A stretch of DNA of 30,817 nucleotides from positions 1 to 30,817 of the forward strand of contig JANQEY010000052.1 of assembly GCA_028278125.1 (NCBI GenBank). Direction: 5' to 3'. Shown in pieces: positions 1 through 9,464 of this stretch. The notes under the pieces were generated by a model. That model made no database searches and was not told the DNA's origin. It saw only the letters and a program-made list of their open reading frames with translations. Made by a program: the position numbers and the translations under genes. Source of the DNA: a bacterium (GTDB lineage: Bacteria; Electryoneota; Electryoneia; Electryoneales; Electryoneaceae). Position 1 is the first letter of the stretch. Every line of letters starts with the position of its first letter.

Positions 1-1
1 A

Positions 2-1978
2 GTAGGTGCGGATGTTCATTTCGGTGGTTACATGGCAACTACAGATGGAACAGGCTATTATGAAATTGATCCTATGTATCCACGCGCCTATGATGTGACT
101 ATCGATGCGATTGGTTATTACCCCTATCATGATATGGGTGTTGAAATAGTAGAAGGTGCTAACACCTATGACGCTTCCCTGATGCTTCCGGGTAACATTG
201 AAATTGACCTGGGTGAGATAAATCTTAACGCACCAAATGGCGAAATGGACAGCCAGGTCCTTACCATTTCCAACACCGGTGATTCTCCCTTAATGGTCGA
301 TCTCTCTTCTGAAATCCTAGATCCTGCAGCAATGGGATTGCGTGGGTTCAGGGCGAGCGATCGTTTACGCGATATGTTCACCGCGAATCACCTGACAGCT
401 GATTCTCCTGTATCTACCGATATAGATGCCTTTGAAGTTGTTCCCTGTGAACCTGTTCACAGTGAACTTGATGAACCTTATGTCCTGATCTTCAATGACG
501 GTACACTTCCCTGGGGAAGCACCGGTGTCCAGGACTATCTCGACCTGATCGGTGTTGACTGGGATCTTGCTGGAGAAGCTGACCTTGCAACTTGGGATCT
601 TGAACCTTATACGGTTGTTATCATCCTTAGTGAACAGCAACAAACATTCTATGATGAATTTGTTGCTAATCACGATCGTTTCGAAGACTGGGTTGACGGT
701 GGTGGATGGCTGCAGTATCATGGGTGTACACAGGGTCAGACCTGGACAATGTTTGATGGACTGGCACATGTTTACCAGACATCAGGAGTAAACTGGGTTA
801 TTGAACCGGATCACCCGATTTGTGAAGGTATTCCTGAATCATTTACTGGTTCTTCTGCAAATCACGATTACCTGATTAACCTTCCCGAAAATGCACTTAC
901 CCTGATAAATGATGATTTCGGCAATCCCGTCCTTATTGAGTATGAATATGGTGGCGGTACTGTAATCGTTACGACTGAAACCTGGGAATTCGCTGTTGGT
1001 GCAGGCCAGGAAGCGGCTAATGTGATGTATAACTGCATCGATTATACTACAGCCAATGCCGGCCAGGCTCGCTGGTTGAGTTACGAACCCCGTGATGGCG
1101 TGATCGCGCCTGGTGATTTCCTTGAAATTACAGTAACAGGTGATGCTTCTGACGAAGAGGTTGTAGAAGGTACTTATGAAGCAATCTTGACTATCGAATC
1201 AGATGATCCCGACAACATGATGGTTGATATTCCAGTTACCTTCCTTGTCGGTGAACCACAGGTTATTCTTACCGCTACACCGGTTGTAGATCCAACGATA
1301 GTTGATCCTCCCGGATTTTTCTTGTGGGATGCTTACGTTGAGAATATTTCAGGTGGTCTGCTTACTTTTGATGCCTGGACATCACTAACACTTCCGATGC
1401 CTTGGGGTGTGCCATACGGTCCGCTTCCTCCAACACCTGTTATGGGAATAACGTTGATTGATGGTGGGATATTGGCTGTTACACCAGCGCAGGTAGTACC
1501 TGGCATCGCATCCTGGTTCCCTGGAACTTACACTTACCATGCGGTTATTGGCGACTTTATGGGTGGTGTAGTCCTTGCTGAAGCAACATTCACATTTGAT
1601 GTAGTCCCGACCGGCCCAGCCGTTGCAGGTACATTCACCACTGAAGACTGGGTACTGACCAATTTCTTCGAGCTTGATGAAACGGGTGTTGTCGAGAATT
1701 CAGGATTACCGACAGAATACAGCATGGAAAATGCTTATCCTAATCCATTCAACCCGACTACTACTATTTCCGTTGGCCTGCCTGAGAATGCTTTGATGAA
1801 AGTTACCGTTCATAACGTAATTGGCCAGGAAGTAGCCGTTCTGGCAAATGGTGCATTTAATGCCGGTTATCATAACCTGACATTTAATGCTGCCAACCTT
1901 TCCAGTGGCATCTACTTCGTACAGGCATCAGTGCCCGGTAAGATGGATATGGTACAGAAGGTTATGTTAATGAAATAA
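2..1978 (+). CDS. Secreted protein with amidotransferase-like domain and type IX sorting signal (5' partial)
   Basis: The reading frame is open to the first base, so the gene starts outside the window; 658 residues are visible. In order (numbered from the first codon): the end of a carboxypeptidase-regulatory (transthyretin-like) domain, 1-60; an Ig-like strand segment, 63-105; a domain resembling class I glutamine amidotransferase / ThuA folds, about 155-355, with HGCTQG at 240-245 and DHPI at 270-273; a second Ig-like strand segment, 356-418; the DAW module, about 421-536; and a sorting domain from about 568 with YPNPFNPTTTI and a basic end. It is a paralogue of the next gene, with the same domain order. 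The cargo-type end predicts export and surface attachment or release. No enzymatic activity can be assigned: the Cys of HGC lies in a plausible nucleophile position, but a complete Cys-His-Glu triad is not proven. A strong terminator follows at once, so it is the last gene of its unit. Confidence 0.85.
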   Translation, partial: VGADVHFGGYMATTDGTGYYEIDPMYPRAYDVTIDAIGYYPYHDMGVEIVEGANTYDASLMLPGNIEIDLGEINLNAPNGEMDSQVLTISNTGDSPLMVDLSSEILDPAAMGLRGFRASDRLRDMFTANHLTADSPVSTDIDAFEVVPCEPVHSELDEPYVLIFNDGTLPWGSTGVQDYLDLIGVDWDLAGEADLATWDLEPYTVVIILSEQQQTFYDEFVANHDRFEDWVDGGGWLQYHGCTQGQTWTMFDGLAHVYQTSGVNWVIEPDHPICEGIPESFTGSSANHDYLINLPENALTLINDDFGNPVLIEYEYGGGTVIVTTETWEFAVGAGQEAANVMYNCIDYTTANAGQARWLSYEPRDGVIAPGDFLEITVTGDASDEEVVEGTYEAILTIESDDPDNMMVDIPVTFLVGEPQVILTATPVVDPTIVDPPGFFLWDAYVENISGGLLTFDAWTSLTLPMPWGVPYGPLPPTPVMGITLIDGGILAVTPAQVVPGIASWFPGTYTYHAVIGDFMGGVVLAEATFTFDVVPTGPAVAGTFTTEDWVLTNFFELDETGVVENSGLPTEYSMENAYPNPFNPTTTISVGLPENALMKVTVHNVIGQEVAVLANGAFNAGYHNLTFNAANLSSGIYFVQASVPGKMDMVQKVMLMK

Positions 1979-2007
1979 TCCCTATTTGCTTTAATTGAAG
2001 ATGCAAG

Positions 2008-2033
2008 CGCCCGGATTTTATCCGGGCGTTTTT
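2008..2033 (+). terminator. Rho-independent terminator
   Basis: A perfect 8-bp stem (cgcccgga 2008-2015 with tccgggcg 2021-2028) encloses a 5-base loop and is followed by five T. It lies 30 bases after the stop of the first cargo gene and separates it from its paralogue. Confidence 0.93.
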
Positions 2034-2270
2034 ATCATAATTTGTGGATGTAAGTCAATGAAGGGTGTTCCTTGTGATCACCCAAATAAATTTGTTGTAA
2101 ATTTCTATCAAGAGGAAAACTTTGTAGTAATAATACTGAATTTACCTGTAAATGTAAGTCAGTCTCGGGGAGCGGCTAACTTCGTAAATATCTAATAGAA
2201 ACAGTAACATATTTGCTTTTGGGATTTTAGGATTTTATCTTTAATTTGTTTTTCAGGCGAACTCTGTCCA

Positions 2271-2301
2271 TTTGTTAATAGGTTTAATTACATATATTTG
2301 C
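2271..2301 (+). promoter_or_regulatory. Candidate Bacteroidetes-type promoter of the 2346 gene
   Basis: TTTG at 2271-2274 and TATATTTGC at 2293-2301 are separated by 18 bases. This fits the TTTG / TAnnTTTG pattern of Bacteroidetes housekeeping promoters, apart from a spacer slightly shorter than the usual 19-21. Transcription would begin near 2308, giving a leader of about 38 bases. The TTG at 2298 therefore lies inside the promoter and is not a likely start codon. Confidence 0.45.
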
Positions 2302-2345
2302 GACAATTAATCTGGCAGAAGAATTATCGGTTTGCAGAGGGTAAA

Positions 2346-5183
2346 ATGAAAGTGATTCTGAAAATTGTAGTTTTGACTATTCTAATGGTACTGCCTTACA
2401 AAAACAGCCTATATGGTGATGAAAATTACAAATTCTCTAAACAACAGTTTTATAATGTATTAGAAACATATTCAGATGGCGTGGAATTATCACCCGAAGA
2501 AATTCGTATACTGAAAGGTATGGGTGTTTTTAGTTCTGATGAAAATGAACTTGATGATTTTGGAGGACCAGATTTATTTGGCTACTACTATAAGGATTCT
2601 GATGAACCGGATGGGCCGGATTATAACTGGATAGATATAACCGATACCGGAGAAGAAATCGATGAAATGGACGATGATGATTACCAGGGTCCATTTCCAT
2701 TACCATTTGAGTTCAGTTTTTATGGCAATGAATATGATGAAATATATATCTGCTCAAACGGTTATTTAACTTTTTGTAATGGTTATAATAATTACTGGGG
2801 AATGACCACTCCCTCGCCGGATACCCCTAATAATGCGCTTTATTTTTTCGCCGATGATTTGAATCCGGAAAATGGCGGAACAATTTATTATGGTGAAGAT
2901 GAAGAGGGTAACTGGATTTGTACTTTTGAAGAAATTGAAGAGTACTGGAATGGACCTGGGCAGATTACCGCTCAGGTTGTTTTATCTCCTGATGGTTCTA
3001 TCCTTTATCAATATGAAGCACTTGAGTATGAGATAGATATAAATAATGAATGTATTGGTATTGAAAACTCTGACGGAACTGACGGTTTAGAAGCTTCGAT
3101 TGATGATACTCCATTTAATTATCCGTACGAAGGATTGGCGATACGGTTTACTTTGGGTGAAGAAGAAGCGAGTGTTTCGGGGATTATCACAGACGAAATG
3201 ACCGGTCTGCCGATTTCGGGTGCTGAAGTTCAATTCGAAGAATACACAGGAATTACAAATGATCTTGGTGAATACTCGATAGAGCAGCTTCAACCAAGGT
3301 TATATAATGTTTCAATATCAGTTGAAGGCTATCATCCATATTTTGATGATGTAACAATTACAGCTGGCGAGAACTTTTATGATGCATCGCTGGTATATCC
3401 CGGGACGTTGGTAATTGATCCACCCGAGGCTTACCTGAACGCGATCAACGGTGAGAGCAACAGCCAGGCAATTACATTTTATAATACAGGATTTTCAGAT
3501 TTAAGCGTGGTGCTATCAAATGGCCAGGATATTGAAGGCCAGGTTCTGCGGGATCGTTATGTACCAACGTATCCTTTGAGGACATCTTCACCATTTCTTG
3601 CAGCATTTTTAACTCAGGATATGCCGTCCAGCAATGATACCGACGCTTTTCCGATCACTCCATCAGAAAACTATCGATCAGAGCTGGATGATCCACAAGT
3701 GTTGATATTCCAGGATTCCAGGCCATGGTGGCAGAATAATTCTCACCAGGATTACCTCGAAGAGATAGGAGTTGCATTTGATGTATACGGATCAGACGAG
3801 ATGCAGGATATCGATTTTGACCTGTATACGCTGATAATGATCCCCAGCTGTCAGAATCAGAATTTTTACAATACATTTGCCGATAACTTTACCCGGTTTG
3901 AAAACTGGATATCGTCAGGTGGATGGCTTGAATTCCATGGCTGTACCCAGGGAGCGGAATGGGAATTATGGAACGGTTTATACTTTGAATATGACACTTC
4001 AGATACAAATACAGTTGTCAATCCTGATCATCCGATCACTAATAATATCCCTGAAGTATTTACCGGTAATTTTGCCAGCCATGGCTACATGGAAGATATT
4101 CCTGAAAATTCAGCTATTCTGATCGAGGATGAAAACGGGAATCCCGTATTGATCGAGTTTGGGCTCGATGCCGGCAATGTTATAGTCACTGCACAAACCT
4201 GGGAATACGGCGTACACGCCAACCAGGTTGCAGGTGATGTGATGCTCAACTGTATTGATTATACGACTGCTAACGCACCAGGTACTCATCTCTGGTTGTT
4301 TTATGAACCTGTATCGTTCACAATCGAACCTGGTGATTCAGTTGAGGTGACAATCACCGGAGATGCTTCAGCAGAAGAAATTAGCGAAGGCGTTTATGAA
4401 ACTGTCCTGTTTGCCGAGTCGGATGATCCTGTCAACCAGGTAGTTCAGATTCCTGTTATCTTCGAGGTTGTCCCGCAGTTGGTTATATCTATTGAACCTG
4501 AAGTTGATCCGGCATGGGTAGGACCCAATGGTGGAATAATTAACTGGAATGCTTCCGTTGAAAACATCTCTAATTCGACAGTAGTATTTGACGCGTGGAC
4601 GGAGGTCATTACACCGGGTGGAAATGTTGTCAGCCCGGTAGCTATGCTTCCCAACCTGGATGCAGATCCGGGTGAGATACTTCAATCGTCACCAGTTATC
4701 CAAGTACCCTTGCCTGCTCCCAATGGGATTTACAGCTTCATTGCCAAGGTCGGCAACTATCCTGATGCCGTAGCCCAGGATGGTTTTGATTTCGCAAAGC
4801 TTCCACTTCTCGAACAGGCAACCACTTCCCAGGATGTCGATTGGGATGGTTTTACCGTGATGAATTTCATGGAATCGTCCCTGGGTATCGATGAGGAATC
4901 CGGATTGAATATCCCAACTGAAATTTTTATTGAACCGGCATATCCGAATCCAGCAAATCCAACGGCGACATTTTCGATAAATCTTGTTGATCCCGGTGAA
5001 ATAAAGATTTCAGTTTACAATATTAACGGTCAGTTGGTTAGCACAATTTTTGATGGTCTACAACAAGCAGGATCTTCTGTTTATGAATTTGACGGCGAAA
5101 GATTGGCAAGCGGGATCTACTTTTTAAGTATTAACTATGCGGGTAAGGTAAATAAATTAAGAAAGCTTGCTTTAATCAGGTAA
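2346..5183 (+). CDS. Secreted multidomain protein with amidotransferase-like domain and sorting signal
   Basis: 945 residues from ATG 2346, preceded by AGAGGG. A longer frame begins with TTG at 2298, but the ATG starts a clear signal peptide (MK, then a hydrophobic run to about residue 24). Next come an acidic linker, a beta-rich segment with the SNGYLTF-type motif seen in several FCB exported proteins (117-145), a transthyretin-like carboxypeptidase-regulatory domain (276-348), an Ig-like segment (353-395), the amidotransferase-like domain (450-644; HGCTQG at 531-536, DHPI at 561-564), a second Ig-like segment, the DAW module (about 713-818) and a sorting domain from 866. The sorting motif is a variant, YPNPANP. 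It is the paralogue of the preceding gene. The 5' part looks more AT-rich than the middle. It is probably the first gene of a unit running to 11375. The molecular role is unknown; surface binding or glycan/peptide processing are guesses. Confidence 0.88.
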   Translation: MKVILKIVVLTILMVLPYKNSLYGDENYKFSKQQFYNVLETYSDGVELSPEEIRILKGMGVFSSDENELDDFGGPDLFGYYYKDSDEPDGPDYNWIDITDTGEEIDEMDDDDYQGPFPLPFEFSFYGNEYDEIYICSNGYLTFCNGYNNYWGMTTPSPDTPNNALYFFADDLNPENGGTIYYGEDEEGNWICTFEEIEEYWNGPGQITAQVVLSPDGSILYQYEALEYEIDINNECIGIENSDGTDGLEASIDDTPFNYPYEGLAIRFTLGEEEASVSGIITDEMTGLPISGAEVQFEEYTGITNDLGEYSIEQLQPRLYNVSISVEGYHPYFDDVTITAGENFYDASLVYPGTLVIDPPEAYLNAINGESNSQAITFYNTGFSDLSVVLSNGQDIEGQVLRDRYVPTYPLRTSSPFLAAFLTQDMPSSNDTDAFPITPSENYRSELDDPQVLIFQDSRPWWQNNSHQDYLEEIGVAFDVYGSDEMQDIDFDLYTLIMIPSCQNQNFYNTFADNFTRFENWISSGGWLEFHGCTQGAEWELWNGLYFEYDTSDTNTVVNPDHPITNNIPEVFTGNFASHGYMEDIPENSAILIEDENGNPVLIEFGLDAGNVIVTAQTWEYGVHANQVAGDVMLNCIDYTTANAPGTHLWLFYEPVSFTIEPGDSVEVTITGDASAEEISEGVYETVLFAESDDPVNQVVQIPVIFEVVPQLVISIEPEVDPAWVGPNGGIINWNASVENISNSTVVFDAWTEVITPGGNVVSPVAMLPNLDADPGEILQSSPVIQVPLPAPNGIYSFIAKVGNYPDAVAQDGFDFAKLPLLEQATTSQDVDWDGFTVMNFMESSLGIDEESGLNIPTEIFIEPAYPNPANPTATFSINLVDPGEIKISVYNINGQLVSTIFDGLQQAGSSVYEFDGERLASGIYFLSINYAGKVNKLRKLALIR

Positions 5184-5219
5184 ATGCGAAGGATTTAACG
5201 GAGGCGTGGGGAGACATCT

Positions 5220-7874
5220 ATGAAGAAGTACAGGGTATTTTTAATAGTTGCGATAAGCCTGTTTTTAATCACTGCCACGGCAACGGCGGAATGGCATTTC
5301 TTCGATAAAAAGCTGGCGAGAACAGAAATATTCAGCAAATCTGATATTCAATTGCTGGTCAAGGAAGACCTTGATATTGGCAGTGTGCGTGGGAATGTTG
5401 TTTACCTCTACCTTGATGAGAATCAGATAAAAACAGTTCGATCACTCGGTTATGATGTAGAGTTTATACCTGATCCAGCAAGAGAATACTTCCAGGAACT
5501 CCGGGAAAGAACACGTGGCAGTGAAAACGAACTGGACGAGTACTTTACCCATACTGAATTAACGGATGAGTTGACCGACATTGAAGCTCTCTATCCGGAT
5601 ATCTGCAATCTTTTTTCTGCCGGCGAATCAATCCAGGGTAATGAACTTTGGGTGATGGAAATATCAGATAACGTCACGATCGAGGAAGATGAGCCGGAGT
5701 TTTTTTATATCGCTACTATCCACGGTAACGAACCGATAGGAGAATCAACATGTGTAGACTTTATCCGTTATTTAACAGAAAACTATCCAGCGGACGAACA
5801 GGTTCAGCACCTTGTTGATGACACCCATATTTATATCATGCCCCTGATGAATCCTGATGGCTATCATGCAGGTTCCCGTTTTAATGCCAATGGATATGAT
5901 CTTAACAGGAATTTTCCCGATAGAATAGATGATCCATACAATACCGGTGAAGGTCGTCAACAGGAAACCCAGGTATTGATGGATTTCTTTGCCACCCACT
6001 CTCCGATTCATGCCGGCGTTTTTCACACGGGAGCACTGGTGATGAATTATCCCTATGATGGCAACCCTGAACGTGAAAGTGTTTACACGGCTTGTCCCGA
6101 TGATGAATGGTACATTGAAGTGAGCCTGGCGTATTCTATTGAAAATGAACCAATGTATACTAACTGGGAATTTGAAAATGGGATATCTAACGGTGCGGAC
6201 TGGTACGATATATACGGTGGAATCCAGGACTGGAGTTATACCTGGATGGGATGCAGGAATGTAACGATCGAATTATCTAATACATACTGGCCGAATGAGA
6301 ATGAACTACCGCAGTATTGGGACGATAACCGTGAATCAATGCTGGCCTACCTCGAATACGTCCACCAGGGTATCAGGGGAATAGTGACAGATTCAGAAAC
6401 CGGCGATCCTCTACCTGCTATTATCACATTGGACGATAATGACATCGAGGTATTTACTGATCCCGATGTTGGCGATTATTACCGTCTGCTGCTTCCCGGT
6501 ACATACAATCTGCATGTTTATTCATACGGATATGAGCCGGTTGACATAGAGGGTATAGTAGTCGGCGAGGATGCATTAACTCGCCAGGATATTGAGCTTG
6601 TTCCCCTGGATCCGGGATATCTTTTCGAGGATTTTGAAGATGGTGATGGCGGGTATACACACGAGGTGATTACACCAGGTGATAATGACCAGTGGCATTA
6701 TTCAGATGAACGATCTTACTCCGGAACTCACTCATGGAAATGCGGTTCAACTGTCGGGGGAAATTATTTCAACAATAATGATGCCGGGTTGATTACACCG
6801 GTTATCGACCTTGAGCCTAATTCGGTTCTTTCTTTCTGGCATTACCTGGATTCAGAGGTTTCAGGTACATATTACCCCTATGCATATGATGCTGGTGTTG
6901 TGGAAATCAGGGAATCGGGTAATCCAAGCTGGACGATGCTTTCACCTGAAGGTGGTTTTCATTTTGTAATGAGAAATCTTGGTGGCAATGGACCTATTCC
7001 ACATGATACACCTGTTTTCGCGGGCCATATTGATGGCCGGGAAGCGCGTTTTGATTTAAGCGGATATGAGGGTGCGGTAGAATTCCGTTTTCGCTTTGTT
7101 TCTGATGGCTCAGTAACCCGTGAAGGCTGGTATATAGATAATGTTCAGATCTTCGGAACCGATACACCGGCTGACCTGGTACTTTCAGCGACTCCATGGG
7201 AAGATCCTGTAGAGATATCGGCAGGTGGTGGTAATTTCCGTTGGGATGCTGTAGTTGAAAATGTATCTGACGGGGTTGTTGAGTTTGATGCCTGGACAGA
7301 ACTGTTATTACCCAACGGCAGCAGCTATGGACCGCTTGACCAGTTTAACGATTTAGCTCTATTGCCGGGTAATATACTTGCCGCAGCACCCAACCAACAG
7401 GTACCCGGATTTGCACCCGCCGGTGAATATATGTACCTGGCAAAAGTCGGCAACTATCCTGATGCAATAGCTACAGATAGCTTCCCCTTCACAAAACTTC
7501 CGGGATTTGCCGCCGGGACACCCGTTGGATCGGGTTATGATAAATGGATTTTGTCTGGCTGGTTTGATGAGGATATTGAAGAAGAAACAATGTCAGGTAT
7601 GCTGCCGGTTGAATACCAGGTAGAATCGGCATATCCAAATCCGTTTAACCCAACGACGACTATCCGGGTTGCGCTACCGGATGCGGCATACCTGAATGTG
7701 AGTGTTTACAATGTAACAGGACAGGTTGTAGCAACTTTGGCGGATACGAGGTATAATTCTGGATACCACAATTTATCATTTGATGCCCGGGATTGTGCTA
7801 GTGGAATCTATTTCGTTCGCGTTGTTGCACCGGGACAATTGGATAATATTCAGAAATTAGTATTGATTCGTTAA
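5220..7874 (+). CDS. Secreted M14 zinc carboxypeptidase (N/E subfamily) with MAM-like domain
   Basis: 884 residues with signal peptide 1-23. The peptidase domain spans about 105-380. HGNE supplies zinc ligands H168 and E171, and FHTGA supplies H269. NPDG at 211-214, R220 and NRNFPD at 229-234 form the substrate-carboxylate site. TIELS at 349-353 holds the general base E351. The ELP..W..NR.S tail of the domain and the directly following transthyretin-like domain (384-460) are the hallmark of carboxypeptidase D/E/N/M-like enzymes, which trim C-terminal residues, often Lys or Arg. A MAM/jelly-roll-like domain (467-648) ends in EGWYIDNV. The DAW module (653-760) and a sorting domain with YPNPFNPTTTI (805-815) follow. 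All catalytic residues are present, so it is probably active outside the cell. It lies 36 bases after the preceding gene with GGAGG upstream, so the two are probably cotranscribed. Confidence 0.93.
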   Translation: MKKYRVFLIVAISLFLITATATAEWHFFDKKLARTEIFSKSDIQLLVKEDLDIGSVRGNVVYLYLDENQIKTVRSLGYDVEFIPDPAREYFQELRERTRGSENELDEYFTHTELTDELTDIEALYPDICNLFSAGESIQGNELWVMEISDNVTIEEDEPEFFYIATIHGNEPIGESTCVDFIRYLTENYPADEQVQHLVDDTHIYIMPLMNPDGYHAGSRFNANGYDLNRNFPDRIDDPYNTGEGRQQETQVLMDFFATHSPIHAGVFHTGALVMNYPYDGNPERESVYTACPDDEWYIEVSLAYSIENEPMYTNWEFENGISNGADWYDIYGGIQDWSYTWMGCRNVTIELSNTYWPNENELPQYWDDNRESMLAYLEYVHQGIRGIVTDSETGDPLPAIITLDDNDIEVFTDPDVGDYYRLLLPGTYNLHVYSYGYEPVDIEGIVVGEDALTRQDIELVPLDPGYLFEDFEDGDGGYTHEVITPGDNDQWHYSDERSYSGTHSWKCGSTVGGNYFNNNDAGLITPVIDLEPNSVLSFWHYLDSEVSGTYYPYAYDAGVVEIRESGNPSWTMLSPEGGFHFVMRNLGGNGPIPHDTPVFAGHIDGREARFDLSGYEGAVEFRFRFVSDGSVTREGWYIDNVQIFGTDTPADLVLSATPWEDPVEISAGGGNFRWDAVVENVSDGVVEFDAWTELLLPNGSSYGPLDQFNDLALLPGNILAAAPNQQVPGFAPAGEYMYLAKVGNYPDAIATDSFPFTKLPGFAAGTPVGSGYDKWILSGWFDEDIEEETMSGMLPVEYQVESAYPNPFNPTTTIRVALPDAAYLNVSVYNVTGQVVATLADTRYNSGYHNLSFDARDCASGIYFVRVVAPGQLDNIQKLVLIR

Positions 7875-7925
7875 ATATTAATAGCTTATTGCTGAAAATA
7901 ATAATGCAAAGAGGGGGAGGATCGG

Positions 7926-9380
7926 ATGAAATTAAAAACCAAGATTTCTTTGGTACCCGTTTTGAGTCTCATTCTATTTGTACAAATCGCCGGTGCCTGG
8001 GAACAGACCTATGGTGGTGAAAATTATGATTTAGCCTACAGTGTTCAGGAGACAGATGATGGTGGCTTTATAATGACCGGAATGTCTAATTCCTTCACCG
8101 AAGAATGGCTTGATTATAATGGCTACGTTGTAAAAACGGATATTGATGGAGTCGAGGAGTGGTCATTCGATTTCGGTGATGAAGGATTCGAGATTTTTAG
8201 AGGTGTCGTCGTTGCTGAAGATGGGGGATATCTGCTGGCAGGATTTACTAACTCCTATGGGGCCGGTGAGAATGATTGCTGGGTGGTTAAAGTTGATGAT
8301 GAAGGAACTGAAACCTGGTCGGAGACATATGGAACGACAGGTGTTGAAAACTGCTCATCCGTCTTATCTACTCCGGATGGTGGGTACCTGCTGGTAGGAT
8401 CTTATTCGCCCTTCGTCGGTCAGACTATTGCCGGGCTCCTTGTAAAAATCGATTCTGAAGGAAATGAAGAGTGGGTTCAAACTTATGGTGGTGAAGGGGA
8501 TGAGTATCTTGATAAAGCAGCAGTTACAGATGACGGCTATATAATTGCCGGAACAATTAAGGAGCTTGGTTCCCAGGACTATGATTGTTATATCCTCAAG
8601 ACTGATTTTGATGGAAATGAAGATTGGCATACAACCTGGGGTGAAGGTAACGACGAAGCTTTGGAAACAGTTGTTGTACTCGCGGACGGGGGCTACTGTT
8701 TTGCCGGTTACCAGAATGAAGGGGAAACAGTTGAAAATGACGGGCTTCTGCTGAAACTTGATGAAAATGGTGATGAAGTGTGGTCTGTCCTGTCAGGGGA
8801 AGGTGATCACCAGGCGTTTAACGCGTTGTTATACACAGGTTCCGGTTTTATCGCCGCGGGAGAAACATATTCAAATGAAAATAGCTATGATGTTTATGTA
8901 GTACATTTTGATGATTCTGGTAGCGAACAAAGCAGTGATTCGACCGGCGGAATTGGGGTTGATGGCGCTTATGACATCATTGCCACATCTGATGGTGGAT
9001 ATGCGATTACCGGCACGACAAGTTCGATTGGCGCTGGAGACCAGGATTTTTATCTGTTGGGATTTCCAGGCGAGGGAAACAGTATTAATAGCTCGGAGTT
9101 CAGCAGTATTCCATCAGAGTTTTATATAGAATCAATTTATCCAAATCCATTTAATTCAAGCACTTTTATCAATATAAGTTTAGTTAATTCTACTCCCCTT
9201 GAATTGTTTATTTATGATAGCCTTGGCAGGCAAGTGTCGCATATCAAAAACAAACTTTATCGACCGGGATTAAATAGAATTCCATTTACTAATACAGGTT
9301 TATCAAGTGGTAACTACTATATACAGGCGGTCAGTAAAGGGAAAGAACAGGATGTTAAAAGAGTAGTTTTTCTTAAGTAA
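7926..9380 (+). CDS. Secreted seven-repeat (predicted beta-propeller) protein with sorting signal
   Basis: 484 residues; signal peptide to about residue 24 (cleavage after AGA). Seven repeats of about 50 residues fill 25-385. Each follows the pattern YGG-x-D-x-A-x-S ... DGGY-hydrophobic-AG ... D-hydrophobic-K-D-x-G-x-x-W, common in FCB secreted proteins and related to other short propeller repeats. Seven copies fit a seven-bladed propeller, though this is inferred from repeat count. Repeats 6 and 7 are degenerate. The sorting domain starts near 394 with YPNPFNSS at 405-412. Unlike its cargo neighbours it has no DAW module. GGGGGAGG stands just before the start, and the gene follows the carboxypeptidase by 51 bases. 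The likely role is extracellular binding or scaffolding; no catalytic residues are recognisable. Confidence 0.85.
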   Translation: MKLKTKISLVPVLSLILFVQIAGAWEQTYGGENYDLAYSVQETDDGGFIMTGMSNSFTEEWLDYNGYVVKTDIDGVEEWSFDFGDEGFEIFRGVVVAEDGGYLLAGFTNSYGAGENDCWVVKVDDEGTETWSETYGTTGVENCSSVLSTPDGGYLLVGSYSPFVGQTIAGLLVKIDSEGNEEWVQTYGGEGDEYLDKAAVTDDGYIIAGTIKELGSQDYDCYILKTDFDGNEDWHTTWGEGNDEALETVVVLADGGYCFAGYQNEGETVENDGLLLKLDENGDEVWSVLSGEGDHQAFNALLYTGSGFIAAGETYSNENSYDVYVVHFDDSGSEQSSDSTGGIGVDGAYDIIATSDGGYAITGTTSSIGAGDQDFYLLGFPGEGNSINSSEFSSIPSEFYIESIYPNPFNSSTFINISLVNSTPLELFIYDSLGRQVSHIKNKLYRPGLNRIPFTNTGLSSGNYYIQAVSKGKEQDVKRVVFLK

Positions 9381-9464
9381 TATGATACTTGATGGTTTAC
9401 AAATGCGCGTGAATAATAGTGTCATAAAATAGTAAACTCATTCTAAACAGATGGGAGGCAGTAA

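Larger units (their letters stand above)
1979..2345. other. Intergenic region between the two paralogues
   Basis: 367 bases, AT-rich after the terminator. It holds the terminator at 2008-2033 and a candidate promoter at 2271-2301. No credible coding sequence is seen; a 66-codon frame at 1995-2195 has no ribosome site and runs through the terminator. Confidence 0.7.

Noticed and set aside
2298..2345. TTG start extending the 2346 gene by 16 residues
   Set aside because: It falls in the promoter-like motif and would bury the signal peptide; ATG 2346 has a ribosome site.
4368..4685. 105-codon frame on the - strand in the second paralogue
   Set aside because: Antisense to the DAW and Ig-like region; no coding features.
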